Origin: Pseudomonadota bacterium
GTDB lineage: Bacteria > Pseudomonadota > Alphaproteobacteria > Rhizobiales > Phreatobacteraceae
NCBI GenBank assembly: GCA_023416965.1
Contig: JAEZGJ010000098.1
Span: forward strand, 1 to 5,563
Reading direction: 5' to 3'
Length of the DNA stretch: 5,563 bases
Part shown: positions 1 through 5,563 of the stretch, piece after piece
Layout: each line of letters begins with the position of its first letter
How positions within the stretch are numbered: the first letter of the stretch is position 1
Notes under the pieces: model-generated
The model's input: only the letters and a program-made list of their open reading frames with translations
Told to the model about the DNA's origin: nothing
The model's database searches: none
Position numbers and translations under genes: made by a program

Positions 1-22
1 GCCTTGTGCCGGGCATCCACGA
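1..22. repeat. Edge copy of a GGGCATCC-type palindromic intergenic repeat (partial)
   Basis: Positions 3-22 match the reverse complement of 91-110 at 17 of 20 bases, so this is a second, oppositely oriented copy of the dispersed repeat centred near 108. It is cut by the window edge, so its full hairpin cannot be judged. Repeats with this core are, from general knowledge, common between genes in Rhizobiales-like genomes. No coding role is seen in it. Confidence 0.55.
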
Positions 23-90
23 CTTGACCGCGACGCAGGTCGAAGGGGCGCCGACCACAGTTCTGGAAGATGCATCGCCCTGGAAACAAT

Positions 91-121
91 TCATGGATGC
101 CCGGGACGAGCCCGGGCATGA
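91..121. repeat. Palindromic intergenic repeat with strong hairpin, possible 3' end signal of the minus-strand operon
   Basis: A perfect 9-bp stem (97-105 with 111-119, ATGCCCGGG/CCCGGGCAT) encloses a 5-base loop. It lies 25-47 bases beyond the stop codon of the SCP2-type thiolase, so a minus-strand transcript would fold it just after the last gene. There is no real run of T after it on the minus strand (GAATTGTTTCC follows closely), so it is not a textbook intrinsic terminator. It may act as an RNA-end stabiliser or weak terminator, or simply be a dispersed repeat. The rest of 1-143 shows no gene that I can support. Confidence 0.6.
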
Positions 122-143
122 CGAACAGGGCGGCGCTTGCAAC

Positions 144-1349
144 TCACCCCTCGTACCGCCCGACGATCGAGATCGAGCAGACGTTCTGGTGCGGGAAGCC
201 GCCGAGATTGTGGGTCAGCCCCAGCCGCGGCATGTCCTGGCGTTGCCGCTCGCCGGCGCGGCCCTGCATCTGCAGGTACATCTCGTAGATCATCCTGAGG
301 CCCGAGGCGCCGATCGGATGGCCGAAGCACTTGAGGCCGCCGTCGATCTGGCAGGGGATCGTGCCGTCGGCGTCGTAGAATCCGTCGAGGATGTCGTGGA
401 TGGCCCGGCCCTCGGCGGAGATGTGCAGATCCTCCATGGTGACGAGCTCGGTCACCGAGAAGCAGTCGTGCACCTCGATCAGGCTGATCTCCTCGCGCGG
501 CCGCTCGATGCCCGCCTCCTGATAGGCGCGGGTGGCGGCGATGCGGGTGGTGGCGAAATAGCTGCCGTCCCAGGAGTTGTGCTGGGCTTCCGTGCCGTTC
601 GACACCGAGACCTGCAGTGCCTTCACCGAGACGAGGTCGCGCTTGCCGAGGCTGCGGGCGATCTCCGGCGTCGTCACGATGGCGCAGGCGGCCCCGTCCG
701 ACACGCCGCAGCAATCGTAGAGACCCAGCGGCTCGGCGATCATCGGCGCGTTCAGCACCGTGTCGATGGTGATCTTGTTCCTCAGGTGCGCCTTGCCGTT
801 GCGCCCGCCATTGTCGTGGCTCTTCACCGAGACATGGGCCATGGCGCGCTTCAGGTCCTCCGGCGCCGAGCCGTGCTTGGCGCGGTAGGCGGCGGCGAGC
901 TGGGCGAAATAGCCGGGCGCCGAGGCGTTCGGCCAGGTCATGTTCGGCAGGGTGCCGCGGCCGCGCTGCGGCAGGCCGCCATAGCCGGTGTCCTTCAGCT
1001 TCTCGACGCCGAGGGCGAGCGCGATGTCGGCGGCGCCGGAGGCCACCGCATAGACCGCGCCGCGAAAGGCTTCCGTGCCGGTGGCGCAGAAGTTCTCGAC
1101 GCGGGTCACCGGGATGTAGGGCAGGCGCAGCGCCACCGCGAGCGGCACGGCGGACTTGCCGACATGCTGCTCCTCGATGGCCGTGCCGAGCCAGGCGGCG
1201 TCGATCTGCTTGGTCTCGATGCCGGCGTCGCCGAGCGCCTCGGTATAGGCCTCGACCATCAGGTCCTCGGCGTTCATGTCCCAGCGCTCGCCGAATTTCG
1301 AGCAGCCCATGCCGAGAATGGCGACCTTGTCGCGAATGCCCTTGGCCAT
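144..1349 (-). CDS. SCP2-type thiolase family protein (acetyl-CoA acetyltransferase-like)
   Basis: This 401-residue protein is a full-length thiolase of the SCP2/SCP-x and archaeal acetoacetyl-CoA thiolase branch. It would cleave 3-ketoacyl-CoA, or run in reverse as a Claisen condensation, in the cytoplasm. The nucleophile C88 lies in VENFCATGTEAF. The HDCF motif at 294-297, which marks SCP2-type thiolases and supplies the second catalytic cysteine (C296), is present. GGLKCFGHPIGASG (337-350) carries catalytic H344. The end, NLGGFPHQNVCSISIVG, is also typical. All catalytic positions are intact, unlike the aldolase-type Ltp2 relatives that lack the nucleophilic cysteine. The start at 1349 is supported by GGAGG at 1363-1359 on the minus strand, nine bases upstream and inside the previous gene. 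Only three bases separate it from the HMG-CoA-synthase-like/DUF35 gene, so the two are almost certainly co-transcribed and probably partners. The exact substrate is unknown. Confidence 0.93.
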   Translation of the reverse strand: MAKGIRDKVAILGMGCSKFGERWDMNAEDLMVEAYTEALGDAGIETKQIDAAWLGTAIEEQHVGKSAVPLAVALRLPYIPVTRVENFCATGTEAFRGAVYAVASGAADIALALGVEKLKDTGYGGLPQRGRGTLPNMTWPNASAPGYFAQLAAAYRAKHGSAPEDLKRAMAHVSVKSHDNGGRNGKAHLRNKITIDTVLNAPMIAEPLGLYDCCGVSDGAACAIVTTPEIARSLGKRDLVSVKALQVSVSNGTEAQHNSWDGSYFATTRIAATRAYQEAGIERPREEISLIEVHDCFSVTELVTMEDLHISAEGRAIHDILDGFYDADGTIPCQIDGGLKCFGHPIGASGLRMIYEMYLQMQGRAGERQRQDMPRLGLTHNLGGFPHQNVCSISIVGRYEG

Positions 1350-1352
1350 GGC

Positions 1353-2813
1353 TCAGGCCCTCCCAGAGGTTTCGGTCTGCGCGGCCGGGGCCGCCTTCCA
1401 GAAATAGCGGCGGAAGCCGCGCTGGCTGTCGATGTCCTTCACCCGGAACATCATCCGCATGGGATGGCCGACTGCGAGATCCTTCTCGTCCACGTCGGTG
1501 AAGTCCATCATCCAGCGGCCGCCCTCCTCGAACTGGATCATGCCGTAGCAGGCCGGCGGATCGGGCGAGTAGGTGAGGCGGTCGGCGGTGTAGGAGTTGA
1601 TCCTGCCCGTCTTGGCCGAGAAGGGCTCGGGCACCTGCGTGTCGATGGCGGTGCAGTTGGGGTTCACGCAGACGCGCGTCTTCGGGAACTGCAGCGTCCC
1701 GCACCGGGTGCACTTGCCGCCGACGAAGGAGGTCACCGTCGCCCGGTTGCGCCACAGGGCGGAGAGGGCGGTCTGCTTGTCGGCCTCGGCGCGCATGCCG
1801 CGCTCCAGCTCGATCGTGTCGTTGAAGGCGAGGAACTTCGAATAGTTCGCCTCCTCCCTGCGGCGGGCGAGGTGCCCCTTGACGCCGAGCCGGGCCGGCA
1901 GGTCGGCGATGGCGTCGGTGACTTCGAAGAGCAGCACGTCGGCGCCCTGGCCGAAGCCGACCACCATGATCCTGTCACCCGCCTTCGCCTCCTCGAGCGC
2001 CGCCACCAGCATGACGAGCGGATGGGCGGCGCCCGTCTCGCCGCAGACGGCATGGAGATTGTCGGCCACAGCCGCGTCAGCGATGCCGGCGGCCTTGGCG
2101 ACGGAATTGGCGACCTTGGCGAGGACGGCCGGCATGCAGAAGCGCGTCACCGCCTCCGGGCCGAGGCCGGCCTTCGCCAGGCAGGCCTTGATCGCGGGGG
2201 GCACCAGCGGCATGTAGCCGGCATCGCGGATCCAGCGCTCCTCCCACTGGTAGTCGAATTCCGATTCCGGCGTCCGATAATGGTCGACGAAGTCGGCGGT
2301 ACGGGTTGCCGATGCAAGCAGCGTCGCGACCGGCCGGCCCTCGCCGACGAGGAGGGCGGCGGCGCCGTCGCCGGCCGTCATCTCCAGCGGGCTCGCGGCC
2401 TTCACGGGGCGCTTTTCCGCGGCGGCGACGAGCGTCACCGGTCCGCCGCGCAGCGCCGTCATCAGCGCCGAGGTCGCGGCGCGCTGGGTCTGGCCGGCGT
2501 CGGCCGTGGCGAGGTCCTGGCCGAGGTTGAGGGCTTCCGCCACGACGCCGGAATTCAGCCGGTCGAGGAAGGGGAAGGTGGTCGAGGCCATCTGCACCGC
2601 CTCGACCGTGACGGCCTCCTGGCCCGTCAGGCAGTCGCGCGCCGCCTCCACCGCCATGGTGACGGCGTCCTCGTCCCAGTTGGCGATGGCCCGCTCGCCC
2701 TTGCCCTGTCCCTTCAGGGCGGCGTTGAACCAGCCATGGGCGTCGGCGATGGCTTTGCGCTGCAGGCGCAGGCGCGGGATATAGGCGCCGAAGGAGAGAA
2801 TACCGAAGGTCAT
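1353..2813 (-). CDS. HMG-CoA synthase-like domain fused to DUF35 zinc-ribbon/OB-fold domain
   Basis: This 486-residue protein has two parts. Residues 1 to about 320 have the thiolase fold of 3-hydroxy-3-methylglutaryl-CoA synthases (start GILSFGAYIPRLRL; VVGFGQGADVLLFEV near 284-298). Residues about 350-475 are a DUF35-type acyl-CoA-binding module: a zinc ribbon with C368, C371, C382 and C387 (CX2C-X10-CX4C), then an OB fold (about 395-475). By manual alignment the three HMG-CoA synthase catalytic positions are replaced: Glu of the SES-like motif by T78, the nucleophilic Cys by Q110 (in DAGQTQRAATSAL), and the His of the FHxP motif by C226 (in RFCMPAV). Condensing activity of this half is therefore doubtful, and I infer a CoA-binding or scaffold role for the adjacent thiolase. 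In archaea, thiolase, DUF35 protein and HMG-CoA synthase form one complex, and here two of these are one chain. The start has only a weak upstream ribosome site (GGGA), but its ATG overlaps an upstream TGA (TGATG). The symbol is left blank because I recognise no named gene. Confidence 0.88.
   Translation of the reverse strand: MTFGILSFGAYIPRLRLQRKAIADAHGWFNAALKGQGKGERAIANWDEDAVTMAVEAARDCLTGQEAVTVEAVQMASTTFPFLDRLNSGVVAEALNLGQDLATADAGQTQRAATSALMTALRGGPVTLVAAAEKRPVKAASPLEMTAGDGAAALLVGEGRPVATLLASATRTADFVDHYRTPESEFDYQWEERWIRDAGYMPLVPPAIKACLAKAGLGPEAVTRFCMPAVLAKVANSVAKAAGIADAAVADNLHAVCGETGAAHPLVMLVAALEEAKAGDRIMVVGFGQGADVLLFEVTDAIADLPARLGVKGHLARRREEANYSKFLAFNDTIELERGMRAEADKQTALSALWRNRATVTSFVGGKCTRCGTLQFPKTRVCVNPNCTAIDTQVPEPFSAKTGRINSYTADRLTYSPDPPACYGMIQFEEGGRWMMDFTDVDEKDLAVGHPMRMMFRVKDIDSQRGFRRYFWKAAPAAQTETSGRA
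1359..1363 (-). promoter_or_regulatory. Ribosome binding site of the SCP2-type thiolase gene
   Basis: The minus strand reads GGAGG here, nine bases before the ATG at 1349. It lies within the last codons of the upstream gene, which fits translational coupling of the two partners. Confidence 0.7.
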
Positions 2814-2867
2814 CAGATCAGGTCCCGAAGACTGCTGGTGCCGGTAACGGCACCGGATGCGCTACCC

Positions 2868-2890
2868 ACCTCTCCCCGGCGGGGAGAGGT
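2868..2890. repeat. Palindromic repeat, copy 1 (CCTCTCCCC hairpin)
   Basis: A perfect 10-bp inverted repeat pairs 2868-2877 (ACCTCTCCCC) with 2881-2890 around a 3-base GGC loop. It is directly followed by a smaller hairpin, CGACC-GAA-GGTCG (2891-2903). It belongs to a dispersed intergenic repeat type that I recognise from Rhizobiales-like genomes. It sits between two same-strand genes, so it would be transcribed as structured RNA inside the operon. Confidence 0.7.
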
Positions 2891-2966
2891 CGACCGAAGG
2901 TCGGGAGAGGGGGGCGAGGTTATGCGGCGAGGGTGGCCGCCGCTCCCGCCTCGCTGCGCTCGGCGA

Positions 2967-2987
2967 CCTCTCCCCGCTGGGGAGAGG
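2967..2987. repeat. Palindromic repeat, copy 2 (CCTCTCCCC hairpin)
   Basis: A second copy of the same palindrome pairs CCTCTCCCC (2967-2975) with GGGGAGAGG (2979-2987) across a GCT loop. Together with copy 1 it frames about 75 bases of GC-rich spacer containing GCCTCGCTGCGCTCGGCGA, also typical of this repeat family. The two copies can pair with each other as well as within themselves, so alternative large folds are possible. No T-run follows on either strand, so there is no convincing intrinsic terminator. Confidence 0.7.
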
Positions 2988-3018
2988 AGAAGGGCGCCGC
3001 CTGTCATCCCGCGACCCA

Positions 3019-3939
3019 TCACACCGGATCCCAGGAGAAGATGTCGGCCGAGCGGTCGAGCGGATAGAAGGACGACTTCAGCGCCGGCATGCCGTGGCTG
3101 GCGAGGCTGTCGCAGGTCCAGCCCCCGTCGCGGTGGATGGAGCGGATCGGCCGCGACTGGCCCATCAGGAAGATCTCGTTCATGCGCACGGCGAAGATCT
3201 GGCCGGTGACGTCCTTCGCCCGGTCGGAGGCGAGGAAGGCCGAGAGCGGCGCGATCTTTTCCGGCCCCATGGCCTGCATGCGGGCGACACGCGCCTTCTC
3301 CGCTTCGGTCTCCGTCGGGATGGTGCCGATGAGGCGGCTCCAGGCGAAGGGCGAGACGCAGTTGGAGCGCACGTTGAACCGCGCCATGTCCAGCGCGATC
3401 GACTTCGACAGGCCGACGATGCCGAGCTTGGCGGCGGCGTAGTTGGCCTGGCCGTAATTGCCGATGAGGCCCGAGGTCGAGGTGAAATGGACGAAGGCGC
3501 CGCTCGCCTGTTCGCGGAAGATGCGGGCCGCGGCGTGGGAGACGTAGAAGGTGCCCATCAGGTGCACCTTGATGACCAGTTCGAAGTCGGCGACGCTCAT
3601 CTTGTGGAAGATGGCGTCACGGAGGATGCCGGCATTGTTGATGACCGCGTCGAGGCCGCCGAAGGCGTCGACCGCCGTCTTGACGATCGCATTGGCGGAG
3701 GCGGGCTCCGCCACGCTGTCGAAATTGGCCACCGCCTGGCCGCCCTTGGCGCGGATCTCCTCGACCACCTCTTCCGCCGGGGCGGCGCTGGCACCCGACC
3801 CGTCGGCGGCGCCGCCGAGATCGTTGACCACCACCTTCGCCCCTTCGGCGGCGGCGGTCAGCGCGATCTCGCGGCCGATGCCGCGCCCGGCTCCCGTGAC
3901 GATGACGACCTTGCCGTCCAGAGCGCCCGTGCCCGCCAT
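3019..3939 (-). CDS. SDR-family oxidoreductase, MFE-2/17beta-HSD4-like 3-hydroxyacyl-CoA dehydrogenase type
   Basis: This 306-residue cytoplasmic protein is a short-chain dehydrogenase that most likely oxidises a 3-hydroxyacyl-CoA to the ketoacyl-CoA with NAD(P)+. The nucleotide-binding motif TGAGRGIG is at 15-22 and NNAG at 101-104. The catalytic residues are S154, Y167 and K171 (QANYAAAK). VHLMGTF at 125-131 has His where classical SDRs have the catalytic Asn. This VHLxG(S/T)F form, the VVVNDLGG segment and the FTSTSGLIGNYGQANYAAAK-like core are typical of the dehydrogenase domain of peroxisomal multifunctional enzyme 2. A tail of about 50 residues (SIHRDGGWT onward) extends beyond the usual 250-residue SDR length. 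I chose the ATG at 3939 because the family starts shortly before GKVVIVTGAG and minus-strand GGGGA (3949-3945) lies five bases upstream. An ATG at 3999 would add 20 Arg-rich residues with no family match. The stereochemistry and substrate are inferred. Confidence 0.88.
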   Translation of the reverse strand: MAGTGALDGKVVIVTGAGRGIGREIALTAAAEGAKVVVNDLGGAADGSGASAAPAEEVVEEIRAKGGQAVANFDSVAEPASANAIVKTAVDAFGGLDAVINNAGILRDAIFHKMSVADFELVIKVHLMGTFYVSHAAARIFREQASGAFVHFTSTSGLIGNYGQANYAAAKLGIVGLSKSIALDMARFNVRSNCVSPFAWSRLIGTIPTETEAEKARVARMQAMGPEKIAPLSAFLASDRAKDVTGQIFAVRMNEIFLMGQSRPIRSIHRDGGWTCDSLASHGMPALKSSFYPLDRSADIFSWDPV

Positions 3940-3944
3940 GCTGA

Positions 3945-3949
3945 TCCCC
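3945..3949 (-). promoter_or_regulatory. Weak ribosome binding site deciding the SDR start
   Basis: The minus strand reads GGGGA five bases before the ATG at 3939. It is only a partial Shine-Dalgarno match, but the alternative start at 3999 has nothing better, and the protein family favours the shorter form. Confidence 0.45.
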
Positions 3950-4026
3950 GTATCCTCGATGCGTCGTTCTCGCCTGAATGGCGACCGTGGCCGAACCATA
4001 GTCCCATCGTCAATTGAACGAAATCC

Positions 4027-4045
4027 CGTTTCATTCGCCGAAACG
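4027..4045. promoter_or_regulatory. Candidate operator: CGTTTC-N7-GAAACG inverted repeat
   Basis: Perfect 6-bp arms, CGTTTC (4027-4032) and GAAACG (4040-4045), are separated by seven bases. The upstream GAAA/TTTC pair (4020-4023 with 4029-4032) gives a further overlapping partial symmetry. A site of this size and position suits a dimeric repressor such as a TetR-family fatty-acid regulator controlling both divergent clusters. No regulator gene is in view, so the protein that binds it is unknown. Confidence 0.35.
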
Positions 4046-4097
4046 CCTGTCTTAGGATAGATGCGGGCGTCGGGCCTCGAGCCTCGGCGTCCGGATC

Positions 4098-4102
4098 AGG
4101 AG
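4098..4102 (+). promoter_or_regulatory. Ribosome binding site of the acyl-CoA dehydrogenase gene
   Basis: AGGAG lies nine bases before the ATG at 4112. The in-frame ATG at 4103 directly abuts it and is too close to be served by it. The ATG at 4061 lies upstream and has no comparable site. Confidence 0.7.
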
Positions 4103-4111
4103 ATGCGTGCC

Positions 4112-5251
<1,140 letters not shown>

Positions 5252-5266
5252 CAGGGCCATTCGAAT

Positions 5267-5271
5267 AGGAG
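5267..5271 (+). promoter_or_regulatory. Ribosome binding site of the downstream thiolase
   Basis: AGGAG lies seven bases before the ATG at 5279, within the 27-bp gap after the acyl-CoA dehydrogenase stop. This fixes the start and supports an operon. Confidence 0.75.
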
Positions 5272-5278
5272 ACCGACC

Positions 5279-5563
5279 ATGACCGACGCATTCATCTACG
5301 ACGCCGTCCGCACCCCGCGCGGCAAGGGCCGCAAGGACGGCTCGCTGCACGAAGTGACCCCGGTGCGGCTGGCCGTGACCGCCCTGCAGGCGATCCGTGA
5401 CCGCAACAGGCTCGACACCCATCTGGTCGACGACGTGGTGCTGGGCTGCGTCATGCCGATCGGCGAGCAGGGCGCCGACATCGCGCGCACCGCGGCCGTC
5501 GTCGCGGGCTATGCCGAGACGGTGTCGGGCGTGCAGGTCAACCGCTTCTGCGCCTCGGGCCTC
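5279..5563 (+). CDS. Acetyl-CoA C-acyltransferase (classical thiolase), N-terminal part, cut by window edge
   Basis: Only the first 95 codons are present and the frame is still open at the edge. The N-terminus, FIYDAVRTPRGKGRKDGSLHEV, is typical of degradative FadA/FadI-type thiolases. The segment VNRFCASGL at 87-95 carries the nucleophilic cysteine C91, followed by the conserved SGL. The enzyme would carry out thiolytic cleavage of 3-ketoacyl-CoA, the last beta-oxidation step, on the product of the upstream dehydrogenase pathway. It belongs to a different thiolase branch from the SCP2-type enzyme at 144-1349, so the locus holds two thiolases with probably different substrates. A hydratase/3-hydroxyacyl-CoA dehydrogenase gene often follows such a gene, but that lies outside the window. 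Confidence 0.92.
   Translation, partial: MTDAFIYDAVRTPRGKGRKDGSLHEVTPVRLAVTALQAIRDRNRLDTHLVDDVVLGCVMPIGEQGADIARTAAVVAGYAETVSGVQVNRFCASGL

Larger units (their letters stand above)
2814..3018. other. Repeat-bearing intergenic cassette between the SDR and the HMG-CoA-synthase-like/DUF35 gene
   Basis: This gap of about 205 bp is the only sizeable interruption in the minus-strand cluster, and two palindromic repeats occupy its centre. A minus-strand frame of 68 codons from ATG at 3019 to TGA at 2815-2813 runs exactly across it. It overlaps the SDR stop as TGATG at one end and the next gene's start as TGATG at the other. Its product is the low-complexity Arg/Gly/Ser/Pro translation of the repeat, so I do not call it a gene. 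The layout could still allow ribosomes to pass from the SDR to the next gene. Confidence 0.5.
3940..4111. promoter_or_regulatory. Divergent control region between the SDR and acyl-CoA dehydrogenase clusters
   Basis: This 172-bp gap separates two divergent gene starts, so promoters for both clusters should lie here. Its centre (about 4010-4060) is visibly more AT-rich than the flanking genes, as expected of a promoter region. I see a TTGACG hexamer on the minus strand (4013-4008) and TAGGAT on the plus strand (4053-4058), but no convincing partner at 16-18 bp for either. The start sites are therefore not assigned. The 19-bp palindrome at 4027-4045 lies in the middle. Confidence 0.6.

Noticed and set aside
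91..1755. A minus-strand frame of 554 codons overlapping the SCP2-type thiolase in another frame.
   Set aside because: The product is Arg-rich with no motif, and the thiolase frame holds all catalytic motifs over the same DNA.
2868..2987. CRISPR array or intrinsic terminator in the repeat cassette.
   Set aside because: There are only two copies, each self-palindromic, without regular spacers and without a T-run after the hairpins.
2813..3022. A small protein of 68-69 residues encoded in the gap between the SDR and the fusion gene.
   Set aside because: Its sequence is the translation of the dispersed palindromic repeat (SPPSPDL, TSPRRGE), a common source of false hypothetical proteins. Only the TGATG junctions are of interest and these are reported separately.
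6..3209. A plus-strand open frame of 1067 codons antisense to the thiolase, the fusion gene and part of the SDR.
   Set aside because: It is a GC-rich shadow frame, rich in Arg, Gly, Ala and His, with no recognisable domain, and it crosses two genes with clear families and the repeat cassette.
3940..3999. A longer SDR starting at 3999.
   Set aside because: The extra 20 residues are Arg-rich, have no family counterpart and take up promoter space. The ATG at 3939 fits the family start and has a GGGGA upstream.
3985..4058. Sigma-70-like promoters built on TTGACG (minus, 4013-4008) or TAGGAT (plus, 4053-4058).
   Set aside because: Neither hexamer has an acceptable partner at 16-18 bp, so I do not call a start site.

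Overview
The window is GC-rich, densely coding DNA. Its codon use and its palindromic intergenic repeats (GGATGCCCGGGACGAGCCCGGG type and CCTCTCCCC-N3-GGGGAGAGG type) resemble an alphaproteobacterium, most likely of the order Hyphomicrobiales (Rhizobiales). That placement is inferred from sequence style and protein families, not from a search.

Two gene clusters diverge from a short control region at about 3940-4111. The minus-strand cluster is transcribed right to left. It holds an MFE-2/17beta-HSD4-like short-chain dehydrogenase (3939-3019), then a repeat-bearing gap of about 205 bp, then a fusion of an HMG-CoA-synthase-like domain with a DUF35 zinc-ribbon/OB domain (2813-1353), and 3 bp later an SCP2-type thiolase (1349-144). 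The plus-strand cluster starts with a long-chain-type acyl-CoA dehydrogenase (4112-5251), followed 27 bp later by a classical acetyl-CoA acyltransferase (from 5279) that runs off the right edge.

Together the genes look like a beta-oxidation-type acyl-CoA module. The flavoprotein dehydrogenates the acyl-CoA, the SDR can oxidise a 3-hydroxyacyl-CoA, and one or both thiolases cleave or condense. No enoyl-CoA hydratase is in view. The substrate cannot be read from the sequence; a branched, isoprenoid or sterol-side-chain acyl-CoA is a guess from the SCP2-thiolase/DUF35 pairing.

The most interesting item is the fusion protein. By manual alignment its HMG-CoA-synthase-like half has lost all three catalytic residues (Glu, Cys and His positions read T78, Q110 and C226), while it keeps a complete four-cysteine zinc ribbon and sits beside a thiolase whose catalytic residues are intact. 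This recalls the archaeal thiolase/DUF35/HMG-CoA-synthase complex, with the synthase half possibly reduced to a scaffold. Two other points merit a look: a 19-bp palindrome in the divergent control region, and a repeat cassette bounded at both ends by TGATG stop/start junctions.
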